Shown here piece by piece: positions 17,706 through 26,710 of a stretch of DNA of 64,000 nt (its first letter is position 1; every line of letters starts with the position of its first letter). Source of the DNA: Phytoactinopolyspora limicola. Lineage in GTDB: Bacteria; Actinomycetota; Actinomycetes; Jiangellales; Jiangellaceae. Below the pieces are notes generated by a model. The model was given only the letters and a program-made list of their open reading frames with translations. It was not told the origin of the DNA and ran no database searches. Location of the stretch: NCBI RefSeq assembly GCF_011320225.1, contig NZ_JAAOEN010000005.1:37515-101514 (forward strand). The letters are read 5' to 3'. Both the position numbers and the translations under genes were made by a program.

Positions 17706-18620
17706 TCAGCGGAGGATGCGCCAGCGCCGGACCACCAGTAGTAACGCCGTGATGATGGCGGTGGTGATCAGCATCAGAACGATAGTGATCAGTGCGCCGT
17801 AGGCGAAGCCGGAGAACTCGAATGCCTGGTCGAAGATGTACACCGGGAGATACAACGTCGCGTTGGCCGGCCGGCCGTCGGTGAGCACGTACGCGGGGAC
17901 GAAGTTCACCTGCAACGTCAGAATCGTGTCGCGCACCGCCAGGAGCACGAGGATGGGTGCCAGCAGCGGCAGGGTGATCCGGCGCAGCTGGCCGAACGGC
18001 CCGCACCCTTCCAAAGCGGCCGCCTCGTAGAGCCGGTTGTCCAGCAGCCGGCGGGCGGCGAGGACAACGATGAACCCCTCGCCGATCGGGAACAGCAGCA
18101 TCAAGACCACGCCCACCCGGGCGGTGGTCGGTTCGGCCAGCCAGTTGAAGGCCGGCAGCCCGAACAGGCCCAGCAGCTGGTTCAGTGGCCCGTACAGCGG
18201 GTTGAGTACCCACAGGAACAGGACAGCCAGGGCGACGTCCGGGATGACGGTGGGCAGGTACACCGCGGTGCGGAACCAGCGACCGCCGGGGCGGGGCGCG
18301 GCCAGCAACAGACCGAGACCAACGGCCGCCAACAGCCGTAGCGGCACCGACAACGCGACATGGAACAGCGACGCCTCCAGGCTGTCCACGAAGAACGTGT
18401 CGGACGTCAGCCGCTGGACGTTGTCGAAGCCGACGAACTGAGGGTCCCTCGTCAGCCCGGTGTGGTCGGTGAACGCGTAGCCGACGTTGAGCAGCGCGGG
18501 CAGAGCGATGAGCACCACCACGGCGGCCGCGTACGGCGCGAGGAACACCCACCCGGTCATGGTGCGTGGCGCGCTGCCCGGTCGCCGCGACGTCGGCGGC
18601 GGACCCGCTGACGTGGTCAT
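17706..18620 (-). CDS. CUT1-type ABC transporter permease (first)
   Basis: The 304-aa inner-membrane permease of a carbohydrate-type (CUT1) importer has about six transmembrane segments and the EAA loop DNRLYEAAALEGCGPFGQLRRITLP, which contacts the ATPase. The ATG at 18620 overlaps the stop codon of the ATPase gene by four bases (ATGA), so translation is coupled. It is the last gene of the hydroxyproline operon. With the permease at 20967 it would form the channel. CUT1 systems normally import sugars or polyols, so the natural substrate is uncertain. Confidence 0.9.
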   Translation of the reverse strand: MTTSAGPPPTSRRPGSAPRTMTGWVFLAPYAAAVVVLIALPALLNVGYAFTDHTGLTRDPQFVGFDNVQRLTSDTFFVDSLEASLFHVALSVPLRLLAAVGLGLLLAAPRPGGRWFRTAVYLPTVIPDVALAVLFLWVLNPLYGPLNQLLGLFGLPAFNWLAEPTTARVGVVLMLLFPIGEGFIVVLAARRLLDNRLYEAAALEGCGPFGQLRRITLPLLAPILVLLAVRDTILTLQVNFVPAYVLTDGRPANATLYLPVYIFDQAFEFSGFAYGALITIVLMLITTAIITALLLVVRRWRILR

Positions 18621-19660
18621 CGGCGCAGCCCCGTCCGCGCGTCGAACCGGTGGATACGGTCGGGGCTGGCTCGCAGCCGGATCGGGTCGCCGGGCCGCAC
18701 GTCGGGCCGGGGGCCGGTCCGGACGGCCAGCGCCGTCCCGTCCCCGCACCGGGTCAACAGCACGGCCTCGCTGCCGAGGGCCTCCACCGCCTCCACGGTG
18801 GCCTCGATCGGCCCGTCGTCGTCGATCGTGAGGTCTTCTGGTCGGACCCCGGCGACGCTGTCCTCGGGATGGCCCAGCACTCCGCCGCCGGGCGTCAGGT
18901 TCATGGCCGGACTGCCGAGGAAGCGGGCGACGAACGTGTCGGCGGGTGCGTCGTAGACCTCCTGAGGTGGGCCGACCTGGCGGACCCGGCCACCTTCCAC
19001 GATCACGACCCGGTCGCCCATCGTCATCGCCTCCGCCTGATCGTGCGTGACGTGCAACGTGGTTGTCCCGAGTTGGCGGTGGATGGCCAGCAGATCGGAC
19101 CGTGTGGTGATCCGCAACTGGGTATCCAGGCTGGCCAGCGGCTCGTCGAGGAGGTAAACGCTGGGATCGCGGACTAGGGCGCGGGCCAGCGCCACCCGCT
19201 GCCGTTGCCCGCCGGACATCTCGTCGGGATGACGGTCCAGCAGCTCAGCGATGTCTAAGCGGCGGGCGGCCGCCTCCGCTCGTCGGTCCGCCTCGGCGCG
19301 GGCTACCCGGCGTACCCGCAGCCCGAACCGGAGGTTGTCCCGGACGGTGAGGTGTGGGTAGAGCGCGTAGTCCTGGAAGACCATCGCTACCGAGCGCCGG
19401 TGCGGGGGCACGTCGACGACATCCTGGCCATCGACGACGACCTGCCCAGCGTCGGGCCGCTCCAGGCCGGCGATCAGCCGCAGGATCGTCGATTTTCCAG
19501 AGCCCGACGGGCCGACGATCGTCACCAGCTCCCCGGCGCCTACTTCCAGGTCGACCCCGCACAACGCGGCGACCGTGCCATAGGACTTCGCCAGCCCAGC
19601 GAGCCGGATACTCGCACCTTCGCGCCGTCCATCCGGCGGAGCCTCGGTTGGTGTGTTCAC
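18617..19660 (-). CDS. CUT1-type ABC transporter ATPase (UgpC/MsmK-like)
   Basis: The 347-aa ATPase shows Walker A GPSGSGKST (50-58), Q-loop FQDYALYPHL, signature MSGGQRQR (148-155), Walker B VYLLDEP (168-174) and the switch His in HVTHDQAEAM. The C-terminal 100 residues form the MalK-type OB/regulatory domain. The GTG start at 19660 overlaps the previous stop as GTGA. It powers import through the two flanking permeases. In many actinobacteria CUT1 importers share one ATPase encoded elsewhere, so an operon-encoded ATPase points to a dedicated, complete transporter. Confidence 0.92.
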   Translation of the reverse strand: MNTPTEAPPDGRREGASIRLAGLAKSYGTVAALCGVDLEVGAGELVTIVGPSGSGKSTILRLIAGLERPDAGQVVVDGQDVVDVPPHRRSVAMVFQDYALYPHLTVRDNLRFGLRVRRVARAEADRRAEAAARRLDIAELLDRHPDEMSGGQRQRVALARALVRDPSVYLLDEPLASLDTQLRITTRSDLLAIHRQLGTTTLHVTHDQAEAMTMGDRVVIVEGGRVRQVGPPQEVYDAPADTFVARFLGSPAMNLTPGGGVLGHPEDSVAGVRPEDLTIDDDGPIEATVEAVEALGSEAVLLTRCGDGTALAVRTGPRPDVRPGDPIRLRASPDRIHRFDARTGLRR

Positions 19661-20970
19661 GGACGGCCACCCCCACCATCGAGGGTGAACAACGGACGTA
19701 GGTCCTCTTCCAGCCGCCGGAGTCCTTCCTCCCGTTCGACCCGGCCGTAGAAGACCTCCTCCAGCAGGGCGTTCGCCTCGCGCTCCACCCGCGACCACGT
19801 CCCGGTCCGCGGCGTCGTGCGCAGGTGCGGTTCGGCGTCGAGAAAGACGTGCGACGATGCCGGCGGCTCGGTTGGTTCGAGGAAGAGGTCCGAGGTGGCG
19901 ACGTCGAGCCGCGAAGGGACGGTCCGGCCCGAGTCGGCGAGGATCTCCTGGCCGGTGACATCCGTGGCGAACTCGATGAACCGCCAGGCGCTGGTGTGGT
20001 CGGGAAGGTCGGCGCTCATGCAGTAGGCGTCGCTGTGCAGGATGCTCGCCGGCTCGCCGCCCGGTGCGACCGGCAGCGGTGCGACGTCCCACTCGAACCC
20101 GTCGATGCCGCGGAGCACTGGGACCGCCACCCGGCTGTCGAGGTACATGCCGAGGGTGCCGCGGAGGAACCGGGCCTGGCTGGTTTCGCTCTGTTCCTCG
20201 ATGTCCGGCGGGACCACACCGTGCACCAACTGGAGGTCCAGGAACCAGTCGACGGCAGCCCGGGTGGCTGGGTCGCCGGTCAGGGTCAGGGTGCTCGGGT
20301 GGTCCGGGTCGTCGACGACGTCGCCGCCGTTGGACCAGATGAACGGAGCCAGCCGGATGATCATCACCTCAGTGCCGAGGCCGTAGCTGCCATCACCGGT
20401 GAGTGCCTGGGCAGCGGCCCGAAACTCGTCCCAGTCCCAGCCGTCGCGTGGCAACGGGATGCCGGCGGCCTCGAACATGTCCTTGTTGTAGTAGACCACC
20501 AGCGACGAGAGGTTCTGAGGTAGGCACGTCAACTCGTTGCCGTCGAACCGGAACGCATCCAGGGCGGCCGGGCTGAAATCGGCCTCGTCGAGAACGTCAC
20601 TGGTATCGAGGTAGGACTGGGCCGGCTCGATCGCGGCTTCCGCGGCGAACTGGCCATATCGGCGGAAGTTCAGCAGGAACACGTCGGGCGGGTTGCCACC
20701 GGCGAACGACGTCGTCAGCCGGGCCATCAGCTCGTCCTGGGTGGCTACCGGGGAGAGGTCGACGCTGACATCGGGGTTGGCCGCCTCGAACGCCTCGACC
20801 AGATCGCGGTAGCCCGCGACCTCCTCGGCGTCACCGAACAGTACGACGGTGATCCGTGCGGCCGGTCCGGTTCCGGGGCCGTCGCCGTCACCGTCGCCCG
20901 TTCCGCCCGAGCAGGCCGCCAGAGCCGTGGCAGCGAGCAGCGCGGTCACCCAACGCGTGAAGCGGGTCAA
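19657..20970 (-). CDS. Extracellular solute-binding lipoprotein, family 1
   Basis: The 437-aa protein starts with a lipoprotein signal ending LAAC (Cys20), then a Gly/Asp linker and a family-1 solute-binding fold (ITVVLFGDAEE, NPDVSV, PPDVFLLNFRRYGQFA, VVYYNKDMFEAAGI). It is tethered to the outer face of the membrane and delivers substrate to the permeases at 20967 and 17706. The ATG overlaps the upstream permease stop as ATGA. Family-1 proteins mostly bind sugars. Being embedded in a hydroxyproline operon, it may bind hydroxyproline, a hydroxyproline-containing compound or a glycosylated form. Confidence 0.9.
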   Translation of the reverse strand: MTRFTRWVTALLAATALAACSGGTGDGDGDGPGTGPAARITVVLFGDAEEVAGYRDLVEAFEAANPDVSVDLSPVATQDELMARLTTSFAGGNPPDVFLLNFRRYGQFAAEAAIEPAQSYLDTSDVLDEADFSPAALDAFRFDGNELTCLPQNLSSLVVYYNKDMFEAAGIPLPRDGWDWDEFRAAAQALTGDGSYGLGTEVMIIRLAPFIWSNGGDVVDDPDHPSTLTLTGDPATRAAVDWFLDLQLVHGVVPPDIEEQSETSQARFLRGTLGMYLDSRVAVPVLRGIDGFEWDVAPLPVAPGGEPASILHSDAYCMSADLPDHTSAWRFIEFATDVTGQEILADSGRTVPSRLDVATSDLFLEPTEPPASSHVFLDAEPHLRTTPRTGTWSRVEREANALLEEVFYGRVEREEGLRRLEEDLRPLFTLDGGGGRP

Positions 20971-21869
20971 CGTCGTCTCCTCAAGGCACTCAAGGGGTCG
21001 TCACTCAGCAGGATGCGCTGCGCCAGTAGGAACACCACCACGCAGGGGAGGGTGGCGATCACGCAGCCGGCCATCAGCAACGGCCAGTCGGTCGGGTTCA
21101 GCAACCGCAAGAACTGCAACCCCAGCGGGAACGTGTACAAGTCGCCGCGTTGCAGGTAGAGCAGCGGGTCGATGAAATTGGCCCAGTGGAAGGTGAAGGC
21201 GAGCACGGCCACCGCCAGGGTCGCCGGCCGGACCTGGGGGAGCGCCAGCCGCCGCCAGATGGTCAGCCAGTGTGCGCCCTCCAGGCGGGCGGCCTGCAAC
21301 TGGCTGTCCGGGATGCCGCCGAAGCTCCAGGCATAGAGCAGTACGAGGAACGGGCTGACCGCGAGTAGCGCCGGGGCCAGCAACGGGATGTACGTATCGA
21401 CGACGCCGGCCAGCCGGAAGACCTCGAAGCGGGTTGCCCACACCGCGGTGACCGGCACCAGCAGGACGACGAGTAGTCCCAGCACCGCGCGGCGGCGGTG
21501 GGGCGGTGTCATGATCCGCAGGCCGAAGCCGGTCAGCGCGGCGACCACCACCGTCAGCGGCACCGCCAGCGCGACCACGAGGGCGGAGTTCCCGAGATAG
21601 GTGAACAGCGGGATCAGTTCGGGGAGCCGCGTGTAGGCGTCGAGTGTCGGATCCGGCGGCAGGACCTCGAGGGTCCGCGGCGGCGGCGACCCGGCGGGGC
21701 GCAGCGATCCGACCACCATGAACCACAGCGGTGCCGCGAAGACCGCTGCGAGGATGGTTGGCACGACGAACCTGCCGGCGACCCGGCCGACGGCGCGGAC
21801 GCCGGCCCGAGTTCGGGCCCGGTCGCGCTCACGCCGTCCTGGCTTGGACGGGGTGCCCAGAACCGTCAA
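20967..21869 (-). CDS. CUT1-type ABC transporter permease (second)
   Basis: The 300-aa permease has about six transmembrane segments and an EAA-type loop with LQAARLEGAHWLTIWRRLALP, typical of MalG-like CUT1 subunits. It uses a TTG start at 21869 that overlaps the epimerase stop codon as TTGA, and its own stop overlaps the next gene as ATGA. An ATG alternative is not available nearby, and the run of four-base overlaps supports the TTG choice. It partners the permease at 17706. Confidence 0.87.
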   Translation of the reverse strand: MTVLGTPSKPGRRERDRARTRAGVRAVGRVAGRFVVPTILAAVFAAPLWFMVVGSLRPAGSPPPRTLEVLPPDPTLDAYTRLPELIPLFTYLGNSALVVALAVPLTVVVAALTGFGLRIMTPPHRRRAVLGLLVVLLVPVTAVWATRFEVFRLAGVVDTYIPLLAPALLAVSPFLVLLYAWSFGGIPDSQLQAARLEGAHWLTIWRRLALPQVRPATLAVAVLAFTFHWANFIDPLLYLQRGDLYTFPLGLQFLRLLNPTDWPLLMAGCVIATLPCVVVFLLAQRILLSDDPLSALRRRR

Positions 21870-22852
21870 AGGACGAAACCTTCGGGAAACGGATCGGTGG
21901 GATCGACGACGTACTGGGCCCTACCGGTGATCCAGGCTCGCCCGGTGATGGTGGGCACCACGGCGATGTGACCACCGACGGTGTCCTCGCCTACCAGCCG
22001 CCCGACGAACCGGGTGCCGACGAACGACTCGTTGACGAACTCGGCGTCGATCGGCAACTCGCCGCGAGCGTGCAGCTGAGCCATCCGGGCGGAGGTGCCG
22101 GTGCCACATGGCGAGCGGTCGAACCAGCCCGGATGGATGGCCATGGCATGTCGAGAGTGCCGGGCGTTCGCCCCGGGGGCCAGGAACTGGACGTGGTGGC
22201 AGCCGGCGATGTCCGGCCGTTCCGGATGGACGGGGCGGCGCTGCTCGTTGATCGCCGCCATGATGGCCAGCCCGGTGTCCAGGATCCGCTGCTTCTGCGC
22301 CCGGTCGAAGGGGAGCCCTACCTGGTCCAGCGGCAGGATCGCATAGAAGTTGCCGCCGTACGCGATGTCGTAGGTGAGTTCACCGTGGCCGGGTAGGTGC
22401 ACGGTGGCGTCGAGTTCGTGGCTGTACGAGGCGACGTTGCGAATGGTCACCGATTCCGCGGAGCCGTCGCGGACGGTCACCTCGGCGACGACGAGACCGG
22501 CCGGTGTGTCGAGGCGGATCGTGGTGACCGGCTCCGTGACCTCCACCCGCCCGGTTTCGACGAGGACGGTGGCCACCCCGATGGTGCCGTGGCCACACAT
22601 GGGCAGGCAGCCGGACACCTCGATGAACAGCACACCCGCGTCGGCGTCGGGCCGAGTGGGGGGTTGCAGGATGGCGCCGCTCATGGCTGGGTGGCCGCGG
22701 GGCTCGTTCATCAGTAGCCGGCGTATGCCGTCGGAGTTCTCGATGAACCACTGGCGCCGCTGCGCCATCGTGGCCCCGGGCAGGGTGCCTACGCCCCCGG
22801 TGATCACCCGCGTGGGCATACCTTCGGTGTGCGAGTCGACAGCGTCGTACAT
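21866..22852 (-). CDS. 4-hydroxyproline 2-epimerase (proline racemase family)
   Basis: A 328-aa proline-racemase-family enzyme with both catalytic cysteines: Cys86 in MCGHGTIG and Cys249 in DRSPCGTGTSA. Having two Cys argues for a racemase or epimerase and against trans-3-hydroxyproline dehydratase, where the first Cys is replaced by Ser or Thr. It would convert trans-4-hydroxy-L-proline to cis-4-hydroxy-D-proline in the cytoplasm, the substrate of the dehydrogenase encoded upstream. The ATG begins 50 nt from the deaminase stop, with a palindrome between them. True proline racemase activity is the main alternative; the operon context strongly favours hydroxyproline. Confidence 0.9.
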   Translation of the reverse strand: MYDAVDSHTEGMPTRVITGGVGTLPGATMAQRRQWFIENSDGIRRLLMNEPRGHPAMSGAILQPPTRPDADAGVLFIEVSGCLPMCGHGTIGVATVLVETGRVEVTEPVTTIRLDTPAGLVVAEVTVRDGSAESVTIRNVASYSHELDATVHLPGHGELTYDIAYGGNFYAILPLDQVGLPFDRAQKQRILDTGLAIMAAINEQRRPVHPERPDIAGCHHVQFLAPGANARHSRHAMAIHPGWFDRSPCGTGTSARMAQLHARGELPIDAEFVNESFVGTRFVGRLVGEDTVGGHIAVVPTITGRAWITGRAQYVVDPTDPFPEGFVL

Positions 22853-22868
22853 GGACCCCTCCCTCCGG

Positions 22869-22918
22869 TGATCATGAACACTTATCCGGGTTATGACCCG
22901 GTCAAGTGTTCATGATCA
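22869..22918. repeat. CATGATCAT palindrome, subfamily A, diverged copy 4
   Basis: Arms TGATCATGAACACTT-ATCCGGGT and ACCCGGTC-AAGTGTTCATGATCA surround TATG; two positions of the stem no longer pair. It is inside the hydroxyproline operon. The deaminase gene reads into it on the minus strand and ends there (Ser-Met-Ile-Met-Asn-Thr-stop), and the epimerase gene starts 17 nt beyond. If it terminates transcription, it would lower expression of the epimerase and transporter relative to the genes upstream. Confidence 0.88.
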
Positions 22919-23792
22919 TGGACATGGTGTGGCGGATCTCCTCCTCCTGATCGGCCAGGAGTGGTTGCCGGGGTGGCCGGCACGGCCCGCCGTAGCGGCC
23001 GGCGACGTCCATCGACAACTTGATCGCCTGGACGAACTCCGTGCGATAGTCCCACCGCAACAGGGGATGCAGGTCACGGTACAACGGCAACGCGGTGTCG
23101 AGATCGTGGGCGAGCGCGGCCTCATACAGGTCCACACACAGCCGTGGCAGCGAGTTGGGGAAACCCGCGATCCAGCCCTTGGCACCGGCCAACGCCAGTT
23201 CGAGCACGGAGTCGTCGGTACCGATGATCAGGTCCAGTTCGGGTGCGAGCTCGGCGATCCGGTAACCCCGCCGGGGATCGCCGGTGAACTCCTTGACACC
23301 GACGATCAGCCCTTCACCGTGCAGCGCGGCCAACAGCTCCGGCTGGAGGTCGATCTTCGTGTCGATCGGGTTGTTGTAGGCCACCACCGGCAGGCCGGCC
23401 GCGGCGACCTCGCGGTAGTGCTGTACGACGGCACGGTCGTCGCCCCGATAGGTGTTGGGCGGCAGGCTCAGCACCGCCTGGGCGCCCGCCTCGGCGGCGG
23501 CTTCGGCCCAGCGGCGGGCCTCGAACGCGCCGTAGGCTCCCACACCCGGCACCACCGCGAACCCGTCCGGAGCGACGTCGACCGCGGTGCGGACCACGGC
23601 CGCCCGCTCGTCGGCGGTGAGCACTTGGTACTCGCCCAGTGAACCGTTGGGGCAGACCCCGTGACAGCCGGCGGCTGCCAGCCAACGTACGTGATCGGCG
23701 AATCGGTCGAGGTCCACTGAGAGGTCGGCACGGAACGGCAACGCCGTCGCGACGAGGACGCCGTGCCAGGGCTGGCGCGGAGTGACGGTCAT
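22902..23792 (-). CDS. DapA-family deaminase/aldolase for hydroxyproline catabolism
   Basis: A 296-aa dihydrodipicolinate-synthase-family protein with NGSLGEY (49-55), Tyr139 in VVAYNNP and the Schiff-base Lys167 in GVKEFTGD. In hydroxyproline operons this family acts as 1-pyrroline-4-hydroxy-2-carboxylate deaminase, yielding alpha-ketoglutarate semialdehyde. The ATG at 23792 overlaps the stop of the FAD subunit as ATGA. The final six residues come from a palindromic repeat, which also provides the stop codon, so the native C-terminus may have been altered. No alpha-ketoglutarate semialdehyde dehydrogenase is present in the window. Confidence 0.87.
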   Translation of the reverse strand: MTVTPRQPWHGVLVATALPFRADLSVDLDRFADHVRWLAAAGCHGVCPNGSLGEYQVLTADERAAVVRTAVDVAPDGFAVVPGVGAYGAFEARRWAEAAAEAGAQAVLSLPPNTYRGDDRAVVQHYREVAAAGLPVVAYNNPIDTKIDLQPELLAALHGEGLIVGVKEFTGDPRRGYRIAELAPELDLIIGTDDSVLELALAGAKGWIAGFPNSLPRLCVDLYEAALAHDLDTALPLYRDLHPLLRWDYRTEFVQAIKLSMDVAGRYGGPCRPPRQPLLADQEEEIRHTMSMIMNT

Positions 23793-25258
23793 AGAGGTCG
23801 ATCCTTCCTGTTGTGCGACGGGACCGGAGCCGGTCCGGGCTGGAGCGGCGGCTTCTCGACGCGGCCGAGTAGCCCGAGGGGAATCGGGGTGGCGACCGGG
23901 CGTTCGGCGAAGGCATGCGGTGTTGCGGCGGTGCCTGCCTCGGCGCCGGCCAGAGCCGCAACTCCGGTGCCGCACATGCGCCCTTGGCACCATCCCATCC
24001 CGGCCCGGGTAAGCAGCTTGACGGAGCGGGCATCGGTGGCCCCGAGTTCGTGCACGGCATTGGTGACAGTGGCGACGGTGACCTCTTCACACCGGCAGAC
24101 GAGGGTGTCTGGGCGCAGCCAGCTCAGCCAACCGGGACGCACCGGATACACCTCGTGGATGGCCTGCGCGAAACGGCGAAGCTGCGCCCGTCGACCGAGC
24201 AACCGGGCGAGCCGGTCGCGGTCGGGCACTGCTCTCGCCCCCGCGGCCGCTAGGCCGGCCAGCTCACCTTCGACGACGGCCAGTGCCGCCCCGCCGACCC
24301 CACACACCTCACCGGCGGCGTAGACCCCGGTGACGTCGGTAGCCTGGTGATCGTCCACCCGCACCACCAGCGAGCCGTCGGCGCCCAGGCGAGTGGTACA
24401 ACCCAGCGCGAGCGGTAGTTCCAGGCGCGGCGTGAAGCCCCAGCCCACCGCCACGGCATCACATTCCACTACTCGTGACGATCCGGGCACGACGGTCCAT
24501 TCGGGAGTGAGCCGCACCACCGTCACCGCTTCGACGTGGTCGTCACCGTGGGCGGCGACCACTGCGTGCCGGACCCGCGGCCGCACCCGATGGCGGCTCA
24601 GCGTGGCGACGTGGCCGGCGCCGCGGAGGAACGTACCAACCGAGCTGGTGACAGCCGGCAGGTGCCGGCTCCACGATCGTGGGTGGTTCGCCTCGAACAC
24701 CCCGACCACCCGCGCACCGTGTGCGGCGAGGTCGGCGGCGACGGGAAGGAGGAACGGCCCGGTGCCACCAACAGCTACCCGTGGGCCGATGGTGACCCGG
24801 TGCCCCTTCCACAATGATTGGGCGCCGCCGGCGCTGTACACCCCGGGCAGGTCCCAGCCGGGGAACGGTAGCGAGCGGTCGTGTGCCCCGGTGGCCAGGA
24901 CCAGGCGCCGGGCGTGGACGGTGACTTCGGCGCCTTCATGCACGGTGTGCGCGGCGAATCCGTCATCGTCACGCTCGACGGCCCACACGTCGTGCCCGGA
25001 CAGGTACCTGGTGCGGGCCCGGACCGTCTCCGCCAGCATTCGATAGACGCGCGTGGTGGGGTGTTGGCCGATACCCGGAGGCGACGAGCCGGGTGGATGC
25101 CTCCAGTACTGTCCGCCGGGCGTCGGACCAGCGTCGACGACGGTCACCCGTGCCCCCGCGTGCACGGCGGCCGTCGCGGCGGCCAGCCCGGCCGGGCCGG
25201 CGCCGAGCACGAGGACATCGACCCGGGCGTCGGCAGACGAGTCACGAGAGATTGCCAT
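23789..25258 (-). CDS. D-hydroxyproline dehydrogenase alpha subunit (HcnB/LhpF-like)
   Basis: The 489-aa FAD/NAD(P)-type subunit starts with a dinucleotide fold (VDVLVLGAGPAGLAAATAA) and ends with a BFD-like [2Fe-2S] domain: CRCEEVT and GMGWCQGRMCGTG. Such subunits, with a DAO-type beta and a small ferredoxin-like gamma, form the heteromeric D-hydroxyproline dehydrogenases known from pseudomonads. The ATG at 25258 overlaps the gamma gene by 17 bases. It passes electrons from D-hydroxyproline oxidation to the respiratory chain. Opine or glycine dehydrogenase (HcnABC) is the paralogous alternative, but the epimerase and deaminase genes favour hydroxyproline. Confidence 0.9.
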   Translation of the reverse strand: MAISRDSSADARVDVLVLGAGPAGLAAATAAVHAGARVTVVDAGPTPGGQYWRHPPGSSPPGIGQHPTTRVYRMLAETVRARTRYLSGHDVWAVERDDDGFAAHTVHEGAEVTVHARRLVLATGAHDRSLPFPGWDLPGVYSAGGAQSLWKGHRVTIGPRVAVGGTGPFLLPVAADLAAHGARVVGVFEANHPRSWSRHLPAVTSSVGTFLRGAGHVATLSRHRVRPRVRHAVVAAHGDDHVEAVTVVRLTPEWTVVPGSSRVVECDAVAVGWGFTPRLELPLALGCTTRLGADGSLVVRVDDHQATDVTGVYAAGEVCGVGGAALAVVEGELAGLAAAGARAVPDRDRLARLLGRRAQLRRFAQAIHEVYPVRPGWLSWLRPDTLVCRCEEVTVATVTNAVHELGATDARSVKLLTRAGMGWCQGRMCGTGVAALAGAEAGTAATPHAFAERPVATPIPLGLLGRVEKPPLQPGPAPVPSHNRKDRPL

Positions 25259-25520
25259 GGCCACTTCCCTCCTGCCTGCGCACGTCTGTCTCGGCCCGGG
25301 CGGGGACGAGACAGGCTCGCTGGTTCGGCTGGCCGTCGACGATCACCAAGCAGTCGAAGCACACTCCGATGCCGCAGAACATCCCCCGCGGCCGGCCGCC
25401 GACGCGAGTGGTACGCCATGAACGGATGCCGGCGGCGAGTAATGCCGCACCGACACTCTGACCGGGCCGGAACGGGATGGCCTGACCGTCGAAGTCGAAC
25501 GTCGGCGGTGGCGGGCTCAT
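25242..25520 (-). CDS. D-hydroxyproline dehydrogenase gamma subunit, [2Fe-2S] (HcnA-like)
   Basis: A 92-aa plant-type ferredoxin-like protein: residues near 17-35 read IPFRPGQSVGAALLAAGI, then the cluster ligands Cys49, Cys54, Cys57 and Cys70 (MFCGIGVCFDC and RAC). The length is usual for the small gamma subunit. The ATG at 25520 overlaps the beta gene stop as ATGA; longer in-frame readings would overlap the beta gene without family similarity. It mediates electron transfer within the complex with the two flanking FAD subunits. Confidence 0.92.
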   Translation of the reverse strand: MSPPPPTFDFDGQAIPFRPGQSVGAALLAAGIRSWRTTRVGGRPRGMFCGIGVCFDCLVIVDGQPNQRACLVPARAETDVRRQEGSGHGNLS

Positions 25521-26674
25521 CCGAACCGCTCCGGTCGGAACGGAACGAGATCCACCTCGGTAGACCGGCCGGCCAGGCTCGCCGCGATCACGTGCCCGGT
25601 GGCCGCGGCCAGGCACACCCCCGCACCCTCGTGCCCGCAGGCGTGCCACAGGCCAGGAGCGCGCGGGTCGGGGCCGATCACCGGCAGGTGGTCCGGGCAG
25701 TAGGGCCGGAAGCCGCGGTAGGCGCGGATGACGTTGACCCGGGCCAGCACCGGGAACAGCCGGACCGCGGCGGCAGCCAGAGTGCGCAGGATCTCCGCGG
25801 GCATGGAGCGGTCGAAACCGACTCGCTCCCGACTGGAGCCGATCAAGATGGGGCCGGCGTCGGTGCCTTCCACCACCGGCGACGTGTGAAGGCCGGCGTC
25901 GGCACTGGCGACGTCGGAGACGTATTCAGCCGCGTAGACCTTGTGCCGGACGAGCACCGGTACGGGTTCGGTCACCAGGACGAAACCACGGCGGGGAAGC
26001 ACGGGGAGGTGGACGCCGGCCAACTCGGCCACCTGCCCACCCCACGTGCCGGCGGCGTTGACGACCGCCGCCGCAGGAATGGAGCCGCTGGTGGTGTCTA
26101 CTCCGACCACCCGCTCACCGTCCCGCAACAAGCCGGTGACCTGCACACCAGTACGTAGCTCGGCGCCGCCGTGCCCCCTGGCGTCGGCGAGCATCCGGGC
26201 CGCCGCCAACATGGGCTGCACCTGTGCGTCCTGGGGGTAGTACATACCGCCGGCGAGGTCGCCCGCGAGGTGCGGCTCGTAGCCGGGCAGGTCGTCGGGG
26301 GCCACCGGGGTCGCCGTCACGCCGGCCGCCTGCTGGCCGAGGCCGGTGTCGAGGAGGTTCTGGTGGGCGCTCTCCGAGGCCGCCACCACCAGACCGCCTT
26401 TGTCGTGGTGCTCGAACCCACCCAACTCAGCGGCCAGGTCGGACCACAGCCGGGCCGACAGCAGGGCCAGCTCGAGTTCCGGGCCGGCGGGTTTGTCGGA
26501 GACCAGGATGTTGCCCTCACCGGCGCCGGTGGTGCCGGACGCCACCGGACCGCGATCGACGACGGTGACCCGTAGTCCCGCCCGTGCGGCGTGCCAGGCG
26601 CAGGCCGCACCAACCACACCTGCCCCGATGACCACGACATCAGGAGCGGCAGGCACAGGCGCAATATGGCACAT
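25517..26674 (-). CDS. D-hydroxyproline dehydrogenase beta subunit (DAO-type FAD oxidoreductase)
   Basis: This is the first gene of the operon. The 385-aa DAO-family protein has the FAD-binding fold VVVIGAGVVGAACAWHA (GAGVVG 17-22) and a C-terminal GHEGAGVCLAAATGHVIAASLAG segment. It should carry the active site that oxidises cis-4-hydroxy-D-proline to the pyrroline. The ATG at 26674 begins just before the conserved core; the in-frame ATG at 26749 lies inside the upstream hairpin and is less likely. The promoter must lie in the 467-nt gap shared with the divergent peptide-transporter operon. Confidence 0.9.
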   Translation of the reverse strand: MCHIAPVPAAPDVVVIGAGVVGAACAWHAARAGLRVTVVDRGPVASGTTGAGEGNILVSDKPAGPELELALLSARLWSDLAAELGGFEHHDKGGLVVAASESAHQNLLDTGLGQQAAGVTATPVAPDDLPGYEPHLAGDLAGGMYYPQDAQVQPMLAAARMLADARGHGGAELRTGVQVTGLLRDGERVVGVDTTSGSIPAAAVVNAAGTWGGQVAELAGVHLPVLPRRGFVLVTEPVPVLVRHKVYAAEYVSDVASADAGLHTSPVVEGTDAGPILIGSSRERVGFDRSMPAEILRTLAAAAVRLFPVLARVNVIRAYRGFRPYCPDHLPVIGPDPRAPGLWHACGHEGAGVCLAAATGHVIAASLAGRSTEVDLVPFRPERFG

Positions 26675-26710
26675 GGGCGGGCCGTCGCACACTGGTGAGC
26701 GCGCATCTCG

